64,000 nucleotides of DNA from Taibaiella sp. KBW10 (GCF_003852495.1 NZ_QAJI01000003.1:656687-720686), one strand, 5' to 3'. Shown: positions 34,162 to 42,330, counted from the stretch's first letter. The notes: generated by a model not told the origin, from the sequence alone. Translations and numbers: made by a program.

Positions 34162-34458
34162 ATGAAAAAGCTATTCTTCGCAACCGTAACCGCAACTGCA
34201 TTGCTCATCAGCTCTTTTGCCCAAGCACAAAGCAGCAATAAACTGGTATATAACAAATCCCTAAACCCTACAATAGAGATCGAATTGGGCAACATCATAA
34301 CGACGACTTCTTTCTACATCAAAAACGAAAAAGGACAGGTCGTCAAAAAAGGAAGTATAAATAAAAACGGAAAGATAACCCTGCCGACAGCGGAACTTAA
34401 AAATGGCCGGTACCGTTTCGAAATATTAGGGATAACACAGGATTTCGAAATTAAATAA
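34162..34458 (+). CDS. Small secreted protein resembling a lone sorting-tail-like domain
   Basis: 98 residues from ATG 34162. The signal peptide is MKKLFFATVTATALLISSFAQAQ. The mature 75 residues (TIEIELGNII ... SFYIKNEKGQVVKKGSINKNGKITL ... LKNGRYRFEILGITQDFEIK) have the strand order of the T9SS type-A C-terminal domain or the small secreted DUF3244-like proteins, but lack the YPNP opening and have no cargo. Its role is unknown. An earlier in-frame start at 34072 lies inside the unlikely extension of the opposing gene and is rejected. The next small gene follows 11 bases later, so the two may be one operon. Confidence 0.65.
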   Translation: MKKLFFATVTATALLISSFAQAQSSNKLVYNKSLNPTIEIELGNIITTTSFYIKNEKGQVVKKGSINKNGKITLPTAELKNGRYRFEILGITQDFEIK

Positions 34459-34469
34459 AACCAGCCCAT

Positions 34470-34727
34470 ATGAAAAACATTTGGAAAGCCCTGTATGAAG
34501 GCAATGAAATAAAAATAGAACAGCACTGGTTTTCCGGAGAGAAACTCTATATTAACGATATCTTGCAGGATAATACGCATCAGTTTTTTTCTGCAAGACT
34601 AACCGGGCACCTGTTGACCTTAAACGGAGCAAGGCAAAGTATAAAAGTAAATTTAGGAGGACTGTTTCAAATGAATTGCAGCCTTTATATTGATGACCGT
34701 CCCATAGCCACCATACAAACCATTTAA
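34470..34727 (+). CDS. Small protein of unknown function
   Basis: 85 residues, MKNIWKALYEGNEIKIEQHWFSGEKLYINDIL through SLYIDDRPIATIQTI. It has no signal peptide and a strong alternating beta pattern: GNEIKIEQHWF, SARLTGHLLTL, QSIKVNLGGLFQMNCSLYID. This resembles a single compact beta-sandwich. No family is recognised. It follows the small secreted protein by 11 bases and is closed by a hairpin 30 bases after the stop, which supports it being a real gene. Confidence 0.55.
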   Translation: MKNIWKALYEGNEIKIEQHWFSGEKLYINDILQDNTHQFFSARLTGHLLTLNGARQSIKVNLGGLFQMNCSLYIDDRPIATIQTI

Positions 34728-34756
34728 GCGTATAGTAATGAACAACTACACATATT

Positions 34757-34790
34757 AAAGGAGCTTAATGAATCAACATTAAGCCCCTTT
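34757..34790. terminator. Bidirectional hairpin terminator
   Basis: A 14-position stem aaaggagcttaatg / cattaagcccctt with one mismatch, followed by TT. It lies between converging 34470-34727 (+) and the crotonase gene (-). Confidence 0.6.
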
Positions 34791-34814
34791 TCTTAGCAAT
34801 AAATTAAAGTGCTA

Positions 34815-35594
34815 TTATTTTCCCTGGAAGGCAGCAGGTCTTTTTTCTAAAAAGGCAGCAGCACCTTCTTTCTTATCTTCGGTATCGAAAGAAGCCCCGA
34901 ATAATTCAATTTCATTAGCCAGACCTGTTGGACTTACTGTAGCCGCTTCGTTTACCAAAGCAATGATTTTTCCAATTGCCAAAGGTGCTTTACCCAATAT
35001 TTTGGCCACAATCTCCGTCGTTTTAGGTAAGAGTTCTTCCGCCGTAAATACGTGGTTTACCAAACCTAAAGTTTTCGCTTCATCAGCTTTGATCATATCG
35101 GCAGTCATCAGCAATTCCATTGCTTTACCCTTACCGATTAATTGTACCAGGCGCTGGGTACCGCCATAACCCGGAATCAAACCAAGATTTACTTCCGGCT
35201 GTCCAAAACGAGCTGTTTCACTAGCCGTACGGAAATGACAAGCCATAGCCAATTCACAACCGCCACCTAAAGCAAAACCGTTAACGGCAGCCACAACAGG
35301 CTTAGGGCAATTTTCGATTTTATTAAAGACCATATCCTGGCCCCTTTGCGCCAAACCGGCACCACCAACACCATCCAAATCGGTAAACTCAGAAATATCG
35401 GCACCTGCTACAAATGCTTTTAAACCGGCACCCGTTAGGATGGCCGCTTTTATTTCAGCATTATTATATACTTCATCCAAAGCCGCGCTTAATTCGGTAA
35501 TAACATCCTTATTCAGGGCATTCATTTTATCCGGGCGGTTGATCGTGATGGTGCAAATATTATGGTCTACCTGCGTTACTATTGTTTGATACAT
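34815..35594 (-). CDS. Enoyl-CoA hydratase/isomerase (crotonase)
   Basis: 259 residues. The CoA-binding/oxyanion segments are AFVAGADISEF and FALGGGCELAMACHF. The two catalytic glutamates are Glu114 (GGGCELA) and Glu134 (QPEVNLGLIPGYGGTQRL). The C-terminal KRPAAFQGK is typical of short-chain enoyl-CoA hydratases. With both Glu residues kept, it should hydrate 2-enoyl-CoA to 3-hydroxyacyl-CoA in beta-oxidation or amino-acid breakdown. No other beta-oxidation gene is adjacent. It starts 29 bases after the ParA gene on the same strand, so co-transcription is possible. Confidence 0.92.
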   Translation of the reverse strand: MYQTIVTQVDHNICTITINRPDKMNALNKDVITELSAALDEVYNNAEIKAAILTGAGLKAFVAGADISEFTDLDGVGGAGLAQRGQDMVFNKIENCPKPVVAAVNGFALGGGCELAMACHFRTASETARFGQPEVNLGLIPGYGGTQRLVQLIGKGKAMELLMTADMIKADEAKTLGLVNHVFTAEELLPKTTEIVAKILGKAPLAIGKIIALVNEAATVSPTGLANEIELFGASFDTEDKKEGAAAFLEKRPAAFQGK

Positions 35595-35622
35595 TTTTGT
35601 GTTAATTTATATAGTTTATGCT

Positions 35623-36363
35623 TTAAAAAATACCTTCTTTGATTTCTTCCCACAGCTCGCTATAAGCGGCGGCCGCGCGGGAATTAGGGGCATAATCGGT
35701 AACCGGTGCCTGATGAATCCCCATTTTCTCTACATCGGAAAGATAAGGAATATAAGATTCAAAAAAACGACGCTGCTGATTAAAAGCCTCCATAATCTCT
35801 ATATGTAATGCTTTCCGGCTGTCCACCATAGAAAAGTAGCACATCAGTTTCGACAGATCTATTTTCTTTTCTTCAAAAAAATCTTTCACTGCCTCAAAAG
35901 TACGTAAAGACAAAGTGGTCGGAATCGTGGGTAACAAGACAATATCAGCCGCCTGAAAGATATTTTCTGCCAATACCGAAAATCCCGGAGGACAGTCCAC
36001 AAAGACAAGATCATAATCGTTCTTCAATGGCTTCAGCAATTGTTTCAAAAACTTTTTGCTGCTTTTTTGCTCTTCTAAAAAGAAATCCAGTTTCCGGCTT
36101 GAAAAATCTGCAGGAACAATATCCAGGTGTTCATAAGCCGTTTGCTGGATCAGCTCTGTAATATCAATGCTTTGCTCTACCAGCTTCTTGGTATCCTTAG
36201 CCGTGCCGGGTTCGGCATGATAATAAAAGCCCGATGCCCCTTGCGGATCCAGATCCCAAACCAAAGTACGGTATTGATCCAAAGCAGCCAAATGTGCCAG
36301 ATTCACACAGCCGGCCGTTTTGCCGACCCCACCTTTAAGATTGTATAGTGCAATAGTAGTCAT
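35623..36363 (-). CDS. ParA-family ATPase (orphan)
   Basis: 246 residues. The deviant Walker A motif is NLKGGVGKTAGCVNLAH (Lys10 and Lys15), Walker A' is DLDPQGASG (Asp38-Asp40) and Walker B is LVFVDCPPGF. ParA/MinD ATPases position DNA, plasmids or protein arrays on a surface. No ParB gene or parS-like repeat is next to it, and the chromosomal parAB pair is normally elsewhere, so this is an orphan ParA whose cargo is unknown. The adjacent gene upstream on the same strand encodes an unrecognised 112-residue protein 90 bases away. Confidence 0.85.
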   Translation of the reverse strand: MTTIALYNLKGGVGKTAGCVNLAHLAALDQYRTLVWDLDPQGASGFYYHAEPGTAKDTKKLVEQSIDITELIQQTAYEHLDIVPADFSSRKLDFFLEEQKSSKKFLKQLLKPLKNDYDLVFVDCPPGFSVLAENIFQAADIVLLPTIPTTLSLRTFEAVKDFFEEKKIDLSKLMCYFSMVDSRKALHIEIMEAFNQQRRFFESYIPYLSDVEKMGIHQAPVTDYAPNSRAAAAYSELWEEIKEGIF

Positions 36364-36453
36364 CTCTAAATTTTAGATTGTCAATCGCAAAATTGCCTCG
36401 TAAAGCTACAGTATTATCGCCTTAGCCACATTACCTTTTAATGAATTTGCGCC

Positions 36454-36792
36454 TTACAGATTTCCGATTTCCTCATCGATCCAAAGGGCATAATTGGTAT
36501 ACCATTTTGCTGCTTTCGTATATATATCAGCCAAGGTATCGGCATCGGCTTGTGTATGATGCAATAACAGGATGTGATTTTCATCTTCCCCATCACTATT
36601 ATGGAATACAAATCCAAAAGGATTATGCATTTCATAAGGCTTCATCTCTTCAGGAAATACAGATAATACTTCCAACAAGGTATTTGTAGGCAAGTGCATC
36701 AGTACGGTTCTGGCTTCCAATTGTTCGCCCAAATGATTTTCACCATCTAACAAGGTAAATTCCGGTAAAGGAAACTTTTTTGCAATATCCAT
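36454..36792 (-). CDS. Conserved-looking hypothetical cytoplasmic protein
   Basis: 112 residues, acidic, without signal or membrane segment. Visible parts are TLLDGENHLGEQLEARTVLMHLPTNTLLEVL, FVFHNSDGEDENHILLLHHTQADADTLADIYTKAAKWYTNYALWIDEEIGNL. No family is recognised. It lies 27 bases after lysA and 90 bases before the orphan ParA gene, all on the minus strand, so the three may be a loose operon. Coding status is supported by the continuous frame, ATG start and close spacing. Confidence 0.6.
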   Translation of the reverse strand: MDIAKKFPLPEFTLLDGENHLGEQLEARTVLMHLPTNTLLEVLSVFPEEMKPYEMHNPFGFVFHNSDGEDENHILLLHHTQADADTLADIYTKAAKWYTNYALWIDEEIGNL

Positions 36793-36819
36793 TTTTATAT
36801 TTTTTAAAATTTTGACAAA

Positions 36820-38019
36820 TTACAATACTTCAATCTGGTTTTTCAACAGGTCTTCAAATACTTCCCTTCTCCTGATCAGCTGTGCTTTTCCATCCAAATA
36901 TAAGACCTCTGCAGGCTTTAATCGGCTGTTAAAATTAGAACTCATCTCAAAACCGTATGCTCCGGCATTTCTGAACACCAAAATATCCCCTTCTTTAACT
37001 TCATTCAGCTTTCTGTCCCAGGCAAAGGTATCGGTTTCACAAATATTACCGACCACGGTATAAATTCGTTCCGGTCCATTAGGATTACTGAGGTTTTCAA
37101 TATGATGATAAGCATCATAGAACATCGGGCGGATCAGGTGATTAAATCCGGAATTTACGCCTACAAAAACCGTAGCGGTTGTTTGTTTAATCACATTGGT
37201 CTTTACCAAAAAACAGCCCGACTCACTCACAATATATTTTCCCGGTTCAAACCACAACATGAGGTCTTTGCCACTGGCTTTCTGAAAGGTATCAAAAGCG
37301 TTCAAAACTTTTTTACCCAGCCTATCTACATCGGTTTCTACCTCATCTTTGGTATAGGGCACTTTAAACCCACTACCCATATCTACATATTTCAGATTTG
37401 GGAAATGCTCCGCGATTTCAAACATAATCTCCAGGCCCTGCACAAAAACATCGACATCCTTGATCTCGCTACCGGTATGCATATGCAGCCCCTCAATATT
37501 CAATCCTGTGCTTTTCATTACGCGCTCAATATGGCGCAACTGGTGTATAGAAATACCAAATTTGCTATCGATATGCCCGGTAGAAATTTTATAATTACCA
37601 CCGGCAAAAATATGCGGATTAATACGGATAAATATAGGATAAGAACCTGCGTATTTATTGCCGAATTGTTCTAAAATAGAAATGTTATCAATATTGATAT
37701 GCACGCCTAGCTGCATGGCCTCTTCAATCTCGGAAAGGTCTACACAGTTGGGGGTAAATAAAATACGATCGGCGCTAAAGCCAGCCCGCACCCCAAGGTT
37801 CACTTCATGAATACTCACACAATCCAGGCCTGCACCCAGTTGTTCTATTATTTTCAACACATTAATATTAGACAAAGCCTTACAGGCATAAAAAAAACGA
37901 GTCTGCTTATCAAACGCATTGCTTAGCTTATTGTACTGCTGCTTTATTTTTTCAGCATCATAGGTGTACAATGGGGTGCCAAATGTTTGCGCCATAGATA
38001 ATAACTCGTTGTCTGTCAT
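36820..38019 (-). CDS. lysA: Diaminopimelate decarboxylase
   Basis: 399 residues, fold type III PLP enzyme. The cofactor lysine is Lys47 in RFFYACKALSN. Other motifs are GLDCVSIHEVNLG, FIRINPHIFAGGNYKISTGHIDSKFGI, LHMHTGSEI, DMGSGFKVPY and WFEPGKYIVSESG (cofactor phosphate). GNICETDTFAWDRKL holds the cysteine that closes the active site of the partner subunit. It decarboxylates meso-diaminopimelate to L-lysine, the last step of lysine synthesis. The related arginine/ornithine branch usually lacks the GNICETDT form. A TATTTTTG -7 box lies at 38049-38056. Confidence 0.95.
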   Translation of the reverse strand: MTDNELLSMAQTFGTPLYTYDAEKIKQQYNKLSNAFDKQTRFFYACKALSNINVLKIIEQLGAGLDCVSIHEVNLGVRAGFSADRILFTPNCVDLSEIEEAMQLGVHINIDNISILEQFGNKYAGSYPIFIRINPHIFAGGNYKISTGHIDSKFGISIHQLRHIERVMKSTGLNIEGLHMHTGSEIKDVDVFVQGLEIMFEIAEHFPNLKYVDMGSGFKVPYTKDEVETDVDRLGKKVLNAFDTFQKASGKDLMLWFEPGKYIVSESGCFLVKTNVIKQTTATVFVGVNSGFNHLIRPMFYDAYHHIENLSNPNGPERIYTVVGNICETDTFAWDRKLNEVKEGDILVFRNAGAYGFEMSSNFNSRLKPAEVLYLDGKAQLIRRREVFEDLLKNQIEVL

Positions 38020-38048
38020 AATTTTTATTTTTTTTAATGAGGAAAGAG

Positions 38049-38056
38049 CAAAAATA
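38049..38056 (-). promoter_or_regulatory. -7 box TATTTTTG of lysA
   Basis: An exact TAnnTTTG match on the minus strand, 29 bases before the ATG at 38019. The -33 box is not clear. Confidence 0.3.
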
Positions 38057-38150
38057 TACTAAAATTTCAAGTTATTTAGTATTAGCCCCTAAGAAAGGCC
38101 GGTAAATTGCCGTCCTATAAACTATATCATATCACTTGTAATTTTTAATC

Positions 38151-39206
38151 ATGAAAAAAACACTACTCGCTTTAGCCGCAATGATGAGCATCGGCATAAG
38201 CTATGCCCAAAGTCCTGTAAAACGCTACGATGTAACCTATTCTTCCGGAAGCTCCTACACACCCTTAACCGGCGCCACTGATCTGGGCTTCACCGGAGAC
38301 TGGTTGGACACCACCAGCAATAACATCACCCTTCCCATTCCGTTTAAATACCAGAATGTGACCGTGAATACTATTGCCATTGAAAGTTACGGCAGTATTT
38401 ACCTGAACGATCGCATAAATGAAGATATGACGACGGGTCATATTACGGGCATCAACCTGGGCGGTGGTTATGCCGGTCTGGGAAGAGGTAAGGTATTCTA
38501 TGGTGTAACCGGCAGTGCAGGCAGCAGAATATTCAAAGTTGAATTCCGTAATGTAGGCCGCGCAAGCGATGCTGTTGGCAATGACACCCTGAATTTCCAG
38601 ATCTGGTTATATGAAAACAATAATGCAATCGAGTATCGTGCAGGCTATTCTAATGTGCCGGATGGTATATTCGCCAATACCTTTAACGATGTAATGAATG
38701 GCAGTCAAGAACCAATATTATGTGGATTACTGAATAATCGTGGAGACTCCATTGCGATTGCTTCTACCAATTTATTTCTACATGCAACGAAATACACCGC
38801 GCTCGGATTCTCCGATACCGCCATCACCCTTGATGACATAGGCGTTTCCAGCGGGCTCCCTGACGCGGCTGCCGTTGACGCAATATTATATGGCGCTTAT
38901 CCAAGAAATGGTTCTGTGATTCGCTTTGTGCCCCGTACCCCTACTAGTATTCATAAAGTTGACTTTGATATGGCTACGGTGTTCCCTAACCCTTCTAAAG
39001 ACGGGATGTACCAATTAAGCTTGAAAGAAACGGCAAAAACAGGGGCCATGGTTACGATCTACGACATGACTGGTAAGGCTGTCTTACAACAAACACTTTC
39101 TACGACACACTCAAGACTGGACTTAAGCAGATTTGCCGGTGGCCACTACTTTGGAAAGATCAATAATGGAGACAGGATCGGTACTTTTAAACTGATTAAA
39201 GAATAA
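38151..39206 (+). CDS. Secreted T9SS-sorted protein, copy 1 of a tandem pair
   Basis: 351 residues. The signal peptide is MKKTLLALAAMMSIGISYAQ. The mature region (about 21-265) is one beta-rich domain: RYDVTYSSGSSYTPLTGATDLGF, NITLPIPFKYQNVTVNTIAIESYGSIYLND, GKVFYGVTGSAGSRIFKVEFRNVG, NDTLNFQIWLYENNNAIEYRAGYSNVPDG. A type-A sorting domain follows (ATVFPNPSKDGMYQLSLKE ... GHYFGKINNGDRIGTFKLIKE). The sequence resembles the generic exported-protein group in which a jelly-roll domain precedes the tail; no enzymatic motif is seen. The next gene is a paralog with the same head, tail and upstream sequence. Confidence 0.8.
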   Translation: MKKTLLALAAMMSIGISYAQSPVKRYDVTYSSGSSYTPLTGATDLGFTGDWLDTTSNNITLPIPFKYQNVTVNTIAIESYGSIYLNDRINEDMTTGHITGINLGGGYAGLGRGKVFYGVTGSAGSRIFKVEFRNVGRASDAVGNDTLNFQIWLYENNNAIEYRAGYSNVPDGIFANTFNDVMNGSQEPILCGLLNNRGDSIAIASTNLFLHATKYTALGFSDTAITLDDIGVSSGLPDAAAVDAILYGAYPRNGSVIRFVPRTPTSIHKVDFDMATVFPNPSKDGMYQLSLKETAKTGAMVTIYDMTGKAVLQQTLSTTHSRLDLSRFAGGHYFGKINNGDRIGTFKLIKE

Positions 39207-39217
39207 ACGCACACTTA

Positions 39218-39275
39218 AGGTCATAAAGCAGAATCACGCGATGTAAATACATCGCGTGATTCTGCTTTATGACCT
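39218..39275 (+). terminator. 28-bp perfect hairpin between the two T9SS paralogs
   Basis: Arms 39218-39245 and 39248-39275 pair over 28 bp with a 2-base loop, just after the first paralog. Probably its terminator, but unusually long. Confidence 0.65.
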
Positions 39276-39469
39276 ATAATAAAATGTATCTTTAGCCCAG
39301 GTCAATAATATGTACCGGAATATTTACTCCTGAATAATTATTTATCCTGTTTATTTAATGACAATAGGAGCAAAAGTGTCGAATTAATTCGTAATATGCA
39401 CTAACAAAGGCAGGCCAACAACCGTCTTATTAATAGTACATTATATATATCACCTTGTAATTTTTGATC

Positions 39470-40501
39470 ATGAAAAAGACACTACTTGCCTTAGCCGCTG
39501 TAATAAGCATCGGCATGAGCTATGCACAGAGCCCAGTAAAACGCTATACTGCGACCTACACTACCGGCGGAACGTACACCCCATTAAGCGGCGCTACGGA
39601 TATTGGTTTCAATGCTGACTGGGACGATACGGTAAGCAATCCGATCACACTACCTTTCGCTTTTAAGTACCAGAATGTGGCTATAACTACCGTTGCTGTA
39701 GAAACATATGGTAGCCTGCTCCTGAATAATGTTATCAATGAGATGACAACAACAGGGCATATTACCGGGCTGAATATGGATTACACTTCGGCGGGAAGGG
39801 GAAAAGTATTTTATACCACTACCGGCACTACCGGCAACAGGATTTTCAAAGTAGAATACCGGAATGTCGGGCGTTTTAATGATGATACGGGAAATGATAC
39901 CTTGAACTTCCAGGTATGGTTATATGAGAGTGATCATGCCATTGAATACAGGGCAGGATACAAGAATGTAAACGATACGATGTTTGCAACTGACCTGAGC
40001 GGTGCAATGGATGATAAAGAAGTTATTTTGGCCGGGCTTATTGGCAATTCGGGAGATTCATTGGCTATCGATACCGCTAATGCCTTTTTCCACGCCACCA
40101 AGCGTACTGGTGCTGTTTTTTCTGATACCGCTATCTGGATAGCTGCGGCATCAAGTAATCCTTTGCTGTTGGGAGAACTTTTACATGGCACTTACCCTCC
40201 TAATGGTTCTGTGATCCGTTTTGCACCTCGCGTACCATCCGCTATTGGTAAAATTGATTTCGATATGGCAAGCATCTATCCGAATCCCTCTAAAGACGGC
40301 ATTTATAACTTGAACCTGAAGGAAACTCCAAAAACAGGCGCACTGGTTACCATCTATGATATGACGGGTAAAGTGGTTTTAAAACAAGCACTCCATACAA
40401 CCAAAGCAACATTGGACTTAGGTCGCTTTGCTGCCGGCAATTACTTCGGTAAGATCAATAACGGTGACCGTATCGGTAGTTTTAAACTGATTAAGGAATA
40501 A
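39470..40501 (+). CDS. Secreted T9SS-sorted protein, copy 2 of a tandem pair
   Basis: 343 residues from ATG 39470; an in-frame TTG six bases earlier is disregarded. The signal peptide is MKKTLLALAAVISIGMSYAQ. The single beta-rich domain matches copy 1 in order (RYTATYTTGGTYTPLSGATDIGF, NPITLPFAFKYQNVAITTVAVETYGSLLLNN, NDTLNFQVWLYESDHAIEYRAGYKNV). The sorting tail is ASIYPNPSKDGIYNLNLKE ... NYFGKINNGDRIGSFKLIKE. The 30 bases before both ATGs are also nearly identical (ttgtaattttt then atc). The most variable region is residues 190-250, after LNNRGDS/IGNSGDS. Function is unknown. Confidence 0.8.
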   Translation: MKKTLLALAAVISIGMSYAQSPVKRYTATYTTGGTYTPLSGATDIGFNADWDDTVSNPITLPFAFKYQNVAITTVAVETYGSLLLNNVINEMTTTGHITGLNMDYTSAGRGKVFYTTTGTTGNRIFKVEYRNVGRFNDDTGNDTLNFQVWLYESDHAIEYRAGYKNVNDTMFATDLSGAMDDKEVILAGLIGNSGDSLAIDTANAFFHATKRTGAVFSDTAIWIAAASSNPLLLGELLHGTYPPNGSVIRFAPRVPSAIGKIDFDMASIYPNPSKDGIYNLNLKETPKTGALVTIYDMTGKVVLKQALHTTKATLDLGRFAAGNYFGKINNGDRIGSFKLIKE

Positions 40502-40526
40502 GGATAATATTTTTTTAAAGGTACAT

Positions 40527-40568
40527 AAATCAAAAAACGCGATGCCTATGCATCGCGTTTTTTGATTT
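40527..40568. terminator. Bidirectional hairpin terminator
   Basis: A 19-bp stem aaatcaaaaaacgcgatgc with its complement and a CTAT loop. It ends T9SS copy 2 (+) and the M56-TonB gene (-). The ACGCGATG core is also in the hairpin at 39218. Confidence 0.75.
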
Positions 40569-41792
40569 TTACTCCGATTTGAAAGATATGGGTACAGTAA
40601 AATAAGTCCTTACAGCTTTCCCATTTTGTTTTCCGGGTGTCCAGGCGGGCATATCCGACACTACCTTTATCGCAGATTCTTTGAGTGCTGTCACAAGTAC
40701 CTCATCTAAGGGTATCTGTTCATTCTTATTGGCAAACTGCTGATATTTCACATTGCTGATGGATCCGTCTTTCTCCACAATATATTGAATATAGAACTTA
40801 CAATCATATTGTCTTCCCTTAGCAATTTCCGGGAGCTTCAGATTTTTCACAATATAATCCTGCCATTCGTATCCTGCGCGGGGCGCCTCTTCTACTGAAC
40901 GGAAGACAGGGTCTTTGGTCTCGGCCACAATAGCGGTCTCCGTAGCACGCGCCTTGCTCTGTATGGTAATGCCTGCCAGGAATAAGCCACTAAATAAAAT
41001 AACGGCTCCGGCTTTTCTGATCCGGCTTGTCCGGGATGTATTGTATAACATCATAATTCTGCGTTTTATAGGATGAGTAAAAAAAGAATGATAAGTAGGT
41101 ACAGATAATGTATTAAAGCCTTGCTGCGCCAGCAAATGCGCATAGGAAGCTGTATCAGACGCGGCACGCTGATCTGCATGAAACTCGTGAATCAATAGCA
41201 GCTCTTTCCTGACTAGGGGCAATATCAGGTTAAAAAATCCAAAGCATTGCAGAAGTCCTATACCAAGAATATCATAGGAATGCTTCAGGTCCACATGAGC
41301 CTTTTCATGCCGGATAATATCAGGATGTACCGCGCTCTCCGGAAGCAAAATATACCTCAGGAAACTCCCCGGAGCGATACCCTGCCGATAGATCATTCTG
41401 TACGTTCCTTCTTGCTGGTATCCCGCAATACGAACCAATTTATAAAATCGCAACAAATAAGCGATAAAACGGATCATCAAAACCGAAACGGTCAGGCCAT
41501 ACACAACCGCTATTATACTGGTGCCCGTCCCTGAGGCGGTAGCCTTGCTGCCCGTGATCATTGTTTCCGACAATACAAAAGCCATATTTTCCCTGTAGAC
41601 AGTACTGTGCCGGATAAACTCCGGCCAGGACACAAGGGGTAATACATAGGGAAGTATTGCCGTAGTGCACAAATATACCCTGCTCCACCGAAACGCATTC
41701 TGGTTGCGCAGGCATATCCAGTACACCAGGGTCATTATCAACGCGTACACATTTACCTGTACCAGATATTGAAGAATCATTTCCATGATCAT
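40569..41792 (-). CDS. M56 (BlaR1-type) membrane metallopeptidase fused to a TonB C-terminal domain
   Basis: 407 residues. N-terminal helices (about 5-28, 39-58, 95-118) frame a cytoplasmic zinc-peptidase domain with HEKAH (His162-His166) and a downstream Glu203 in IHEFHADQ. A further helix (AVILFSGLFLAGITIQ, about 262-278) leads to a periplasmic TonB-like domain ending MPAWTPGKQNGKAVRTYFTVPISFKSE (about 300-407). In BlaR1/MecR1 the M56 domain triggers cleavage of the BlaI/MecI repressor when a C-terminal penicillin-binding sensor is acylated; here the sensor is replaced by a TonB fold, so the signal is not obviously a beta-lactam. Its start overlaps the stop of the blaI-like gene by one base (TAATG), a sign of translational coupling. 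Confidence 0.9.
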   Translation of the reverse strand: MIMEMILQYLVQVNVYALIMTLVYWICLRNQNAFRWSRVYLCTTAILPYVLPLVSWPEFIRHSTVYRENMAFVLSETMITGSKATASGTGTSIIAVVYGLTVSVLMIRFIAYLLRFYKLVRIAGYQQEGTYRMIYRQGIAPGSFLRYILLPESAVHPDIIRHEKAHVDLKHSYDILGIGLLQCFGFFNLILPLVRKELLLIHEFHADQRAASDTASYAHLLAQQGFNTLSVPTYHSFFTHPIKRRIMMLYNTSRTSRIRKAGAVILFSGLFLAGITIQSKARATETAIVAETKDPVFRSVEEAPRAGYEWQDYIVKNLKLPEIAKGRQYDCKFYIQYIVEKDGSISNVKYQQFANKNEQIPLDEVLVTALKESAIKVVSDMPAWTPGKQNGKAVRTYFTVPISFKSE

Positions 41793-42163
41793 TATTTTTT
41801 ATGTTTATCCAGTTCTTTCTGTATTTGCTCCATATCCTTTAAGGACAATTTATCTTCCGATACAAAGGCCGAAAACATACGGGTAAAAGATCCTCCGAAA
41901 TAATTCCGGACCACCTGCATAATGCTATCCTTACTATAGTCAGTCTTGGGCACAAGTGGGTGATAGATATTTGTCTTACCTACCTGTTTAAAGGATACGA
42001 AATTTTTATCTACTAGAATTTTCAATACAGTACTGACGGTATTATAATGCGGTTTTGGCACCTCAAAAAAATCAAGTATTTGGTGCGTGGTACCGGCTTC
42101 GATTTCCCACAAGGCCTGCATCACCTGCTCTTCAGCCTTCGTTAGATTTTTAAAATCACTCAT
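41792..42163 (-). CDS. BlaI/MecI-family transcriptional repressor
   Basis: 123 residues. A winged helix-turn-helix (1-75) reads LTKAEEQVMQALWEIEAGTTHQILDFF, HYNTVSTVLKILVDKNFVSFKQVGKTNIYHPLV. The helical dimerisation tail (80-120) reads SIMQVVRNYFGGSFTRMFSAFVSEDKLSLKDMEQIQKEL. This family represses its own operon as a dimer and is inactivated by proteolysis started by the partner M56 peptidase, whose gene overlaps its stop. Three palindromes of AACTA-N6-TAGTT lie upstream and flank the -7 box, so autoregulation is likely. No beta-lactamase gene is nearby; the regulon is unknown. Confidence 0.93.
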   Translation of the reverse strand: MSDFKNLTKAEEQVMQALWEIEAGTTHQILDFFEVPKPHYNTVSTVLKILVDKNFVSFKQVGKTNIYHPLVPKTDYSKDSIMQVVRNYFGGSFTRMFSAFVSEDKLSLKDMEQIQKELDKHKK

Positions 42164-42175
42164 ATAATTAATTAC

Positions 42176-42245
42176 AACTATTTTTTTAGTTCGTAAAACA
42201 AATGTAAAACTAAAAACTTAGTTTTAAAACTATTTTTTTAGTTTT
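42176..42245. promoter_or_regulatory. Triple palindromic operator and promoter of the blaI-M56 operon
   Basis: There are three copies of AACTA-N6-TAGTT: 42176-42191, 42206-42225 (aaaacta...tagtttt) and 42226-42245 (same arms). All have exactly six spacer bases. A minus-strand -7 box TACATTTG (42206-42199) sits between copies 1 and 2, so copy 1 lies just downstream of the RNA start and copies 2-3 cover the promoter. Centres are 32 and 20 bases apart, close to three and two helical turns. Confidence 0.7.
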
Positions 42246-42300
42246 CCCAATTTAAGCATGGGTAGCGTAGTTATTTTCCGCTGCGCAAACGGGCATAATA

Positions 42301-42330
42301 AAAGAGCTATCCTTGTGAGGACAGCCCTTT
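42301..42330 (-). terminator. Terminator of carB
   Basis: A 13-bp stem that is fully paired only as minus-strand RNA (two G-U pairs that would be A-C mismatches on the plus strand), with a 4-base loop then TTTTATTAT. It lies 25 bases after the carB stop. Confidence 0.7.

Noticed and set aside
40569-42163. A beta-lactam resistance operon
   Set aside because: No beta-lactamase or penicillin-binding sensor is present; the M56 protein ends in a TonB-like domain.
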